Positions 5,712 to 7,512 of a stretch of 7,512 nt of DNA are shown here, one piece after another (position 1 is the first letter of the stretch; every line of letters begins with the position of its first letter). The position numbers and the translations under genes are program-made. This stretch comes from CAZTGZ01 sp044339595 (GTDB lineage: Bacteria; Bacteroidota; Bacteroidia; NS11-12g; UBA9320): positions 1-7,512 of the forward strand of contig JBIIVF010000120.1 of the NCBI GenBank assembly GCA_044339595.1, read 5' to 3'. Below the pieces are notes generated by a model. That model had not been told where the DNA came from. It ran no database searches and saw nothing but the letters and a program-made list of their open reading frames with translations.

Positions 5712-6566
5712 ATGAATAGACTAAATCTGCCAGGGCAGGGGGTGCCCAAAAACGTATCGCTCATAATGATGGAATTTAACGTATTTAAAAATTCACGGCT
5801 TGTGCTGTTGAAATGGACTTATACCACCTTACTGGGGTGCCTCATTTTGTTCCCTCACCTCATACAGGCTCAGAACATTGGGCAAATGAATATCATAGGT
5901 AAAGGAAGAATCTATTATGATTTCAAACCCATTTCAGCCTTAGAAGCTTCAAACATCAGCAAGAATATGGGCAATGAAGAGGCTTATAAATATTTTAACA
6001 AAGCTTCCCGGAGAGAAAAGACATCTTTGGTATTTGGGGGTATTGGCATATTGTCTGGTTTAACCTATGTTTCTACTGCAGGCTGGAATGAGCCAGCAAG
6101 TAACCCACAGTTATCATATACGGCTGCCGGGGTGTGTCTGGGATCCTTGATACTGGCTGGTCTTATTGAAGAAAGGAGCAATCGATTGGTGCAGAAAGGA
6201 GTGATGGCGTATAATGCAGAAAGGATGAAACATTTGCCGGAAAGCCCGGCTGCAGAACCGCTCCGGACTCATCCGGATACGTCTTTAATAGAAGACGAGT
6301 CTGTAAAAATACATACCCTCACTGGCAGTTTGGCTAAAGGCTTTGTGAGGTTTGATGGAACCCTGTTTTCACTTGAAGAAGCGGTGGATTATGCCAGATT
6401 GTATAAGATGGATGAGGTGGCAATGCTCCTGCAAGATTTGCGCATGCTGATGCCGGGTTACAATCCGTGGGGTCTTGGTTTCTTAACAGATATTTTTTAT
6501 TACCGCAAATTTTCTAAAGCCCAAAAAGCTGTCATCGCTTTTAATTTATCCCAGAATATACATTAG
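5712..6566 (+). CDS. Uncharacterised exported or membrane protein with two internal hydrophobic segments
   Basis: I do not recognise a named family. The frame opens with ATG at 5712, but ATG ATG at 5766/5769 gives a better start. The residues before it (NRLNLPGQGVPKNVSLI) are unlike a signal peptide, whereas from EFNVFKNSRLVLLKW onward there is a basic region, a hydrophobic core TLLGCLILF and a cleavage site at about IQA-Q. After a short region with KGRIYYDFKPISALEA and EAYKYFNKA come two hydrophobic stretches at about 104-122 and 134-152, rich in Gly and small residues. They are followed by VQKGVMAYNAE. This layout (EAYKxFxKA, paired Gly-rich helices, then AVxxYN) is common in Bacteroidota exported proteins of unknown role. 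The C-terminal 110 residues are soluble and include TLFSLEEAVDYARL. It lies 56 nt after the TPR gene, which would fit one operon. Confidence 0.75.
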   Translation: MNRLNLPGQGVPKNVSLIMMEFNVFKNSRLVLLKWTYTTLLGCLILFPHLIQAQNIGQMNIIGKGRIYYDFKPISALEASNISKNMGNEEAYKYFNKASRREKTSLVFGGIGILSGLTYVSTAGWNEPASNPQLSYTAAGVCLGSLILAGLIEERSNRLVQKGVMAYNAERMKHLPESPAAEPLRTHPDTSLIEDESVKIHTLTGSLAKGFVRFDGTLFSLEEAVDYARLYKMDEVAMLLQDLRMLMPGYNPWGLGFLTDIFYYRKFSKAQKAVIAFNLSQNIH

Positions 6567-6853
6567 TACTTCGTGATGAAGCAGGCACGAACGATTATGG
6601 GCCGGAAAATTTTTTCTAAGGCTTCTGCTTTATAGTATCGCGGCAATTACATGTTAAGTGTATACTTTTCATACCATTGAATACAAATACTCGCCGGGCA
6701 AATAGAAAAAAGGAACGCTTTTGTCATTTATCTTCATTTAAAGCGCTACTTTAACAAAAAGTTTTGCCTTACCGTTAAAACCAAACACTTAAAGCATGGA
6801 TAAATAAGCCTTCTTATTTTCGCTTTGCGTTACAAATGTGTTACAAAGAGAAT

Positions 6854-6889
6854 AAAGAAAAGGGCTCTATTTCTGAAACCCTTTTCTTT
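6854..6889. terminator. 11-bp perfect inverted repeat, likely bidirectional terminator
   Basis: AAAGAAAAGGG (6854-6864) and CCCTTTTCTTT (6879-6889) are perfect complements around a 14-nt loop. Each strand has an A-rich approach and a T-rich exit, so the hairpin could stop transcription from either side. It lies about 290 bp downstream of the 284-aa gene. The T-tract is part of the stem rather than a separate tail, so termination strength is uncertain. Confidence 0.5.
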
Positions 6890-7434
6890 GCCTGCTCCCC
6901 ACAATGGTCTATTCTCAAACCAATTTTGGGATGAATTGAGGATGTATGCTGTTCTGCTGTTCTGATAAGATTACGCTAATAATTCGGCAAAACTGATTAT
7001 AAATTGTAATTCGGGCGGATTACAGCTAGTTTTATGGATAGAATTATCGGAAGAAATTTGTGAATAATCTTCTCAAAGAAGCCATTTAATCCAACAAATC
7101 AAAATTAATTGCACTAGATGGAAGGAGAAGAATTTGAAAGACATATTTGATACTGGAATATTATAAGAAAAATTTATTTTTTGAGAATCAAGATCGTTTG
7201 AGGGGGGAACGCAAATTTATCAACTCGAAAATTTTATTAAGGAACCGAAGGTTAGAACCCAATCTTTGGTCTCAGAAATGGAGAGTATTACAAAGAATTG
7301 GTTCATAGTCATTTGGAAATGGATGTCTTATTTAGTAATTGATGTGTATATCTCGCCAAAATTTATCAATTAAGATTGTTTGGGCGGAATATAAAATTGC
7401 CCAAGGCAAGTAAAGACAAAAAAGCCTCTGAAAC

Positions 7435-7464
7435 AAAAAAGCCCCACGTTGCTGTGAGGCTTTT
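7435..7464 (-). terminator. Rho-independent-type terminator on the minus strand
   Basis: Read on the minus strand, AAAAGCCTCAC, a 6-nt loop AGCAAC, and GTGGGGCTTTT form an 11-pair stem with one C/A mismatch. The T run extends two bases beyond the stem to give six Ts. The orientation implies a transcript entering the window from the right and ending here, so a gene or RNA probably lies just beyond 7512 on the minus strand. Confidence 0.6.
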
Positions 7465-7510
7465 GGCTCCCCCTTACAGACTAAAGTTGCAGCTATTTCC
7501 CGATGATTGA
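7461..7510 (+). repeat. Right copy of the diverged ~50-bp direct repeat (contains 17-nt repeat copy 2)
   Basis: It starts with the same TTTTGGCTCCCCCT as 3778-3791 and ends with the same ATGATTGA; 37 of 50 aligned columns are identical. The exact 17-mer TAAAGTTGCAGCTATTT occupies 7482-7498 inside it, in the place where the left copy has a related but altered sequence. The two copies enclose about 3.7 kb including the helix-turn-helix, TPR and membrane-protein genes. Confidence 0.5.
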
Positions 7511-7512
7511 GA

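Larger units (their letters stand above)
6567..7512. other. Long gene-free region with inverted repeats
   Basis: No frame of convincing length or composition is seen on either strand in 946 bp. One minus-strand frame is open from the right edge to about 7336 but it runs through the terminator hairpin, so I do not call it. Structures present are an 11-bp perfect inverted repeat at 6854-6889, direct GTTACAAA pairs at 6829-6836 and 6840-6847, CGCTTT/AAAGCG arms at 6716-6721 and 6740-6745, a tandem TGCTGTTC pair at 6947-6962, TTGGGC/GCCCAA arms at 7380-7385 and 7399-7404, and the terminator plus right repeat at the end. Many in-frame stops and AT-rich sequence suggest eroded or non-coding DNA. 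Confidence 0.5.

Noticed and set aside
3618..6669. Near-inverted repeat AAAAGTAGACACTTAA (3618-3633) versus TTAAGTGTATACTTTT (6654-6669), 15 of 16 matching, as possible transposon ends
   Set aside because: With one mismatch in 16 AT-rich bases such a pair is expected by chance at roughly this window size. There is no transposase between them and no target-site duplication was found.
7336..7512. Minus-strand frame open from the right window edge
   Set aside because: It reads straight through a good rho-independent-type terminator, and its composition is that of translated non-coding DNA.
7461..7512. tRNA gene on the minus strand ending in AGGGGGAGCCA
   Set aside because: Only the acceptor-like 3' end is tRNA-like. 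The bases before it do not form a T-arm with a GTTCRA loop, so an intact tRNA is not supported.

Overview
The window looks like chromosomal DNA from a member of the Bacteroidota. The main reasons are a secreted protein ending in a type IX secretion (Por) sorting tail, two minus-strand genes each preceded by the Bacteroidota -7 promoter consensus TAnnTTTG, and several small membrane or secreted proteins in the style of that phylum. No closer placement can be made by eye.

Left third (1-3552), ordinary compact gene content: the C-terminal part of a small two-helix membrane protein, then after 1 nt a membrane-anchored serine hydrolase of the class C beta-lactamase type, both on the plus strand. 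Converging on them from the right is lptB, the ATPase of the lipopolysaccharide export machine. Its stop codon overlaps the hydrolase stop within one CTAG. Upstream of lptB on the same strand lies a secreted matrixin-like zinc metalloprotease with an IPT/TIG domain and a T9SS tail. A 16-bp perfect palindrome sits in the gap between the two minus-strand genes.

Middle (3553-4356), about 0.8 kb without a convincing gene. It holds hairpins, a possible eroded reading frame and the left copy of a diverged direct repeat.

Right-centre (4357-6566), a plus-strand run of three genes: a 60-aa excisionase-type helix-turn-helix protein, a secreted TPR protein made of nearly identical 102-bp units (6-nt gap between the two), and a 284-aa protein with a signal peptide and two further hydrophobic segments. 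The helix-turn-helix and TPR genes are probably co-transcribed. The third may be in the same unit.

Right end (6567-7512), again about 0.95 kb without a convincing gene. It contains an 11-bp perfect inverted repeat, a rho-independent-type terminator facing a minus-strand transcript from beyond the window, and the right copy of the diverged repeat. The repeat copies at 3778-3826 and 7461-7510 bracket the three-gene cluster and its gene-poor flanks. This suggests, without proving it, that the 3.7-kb segment is an inserted accessory islet.
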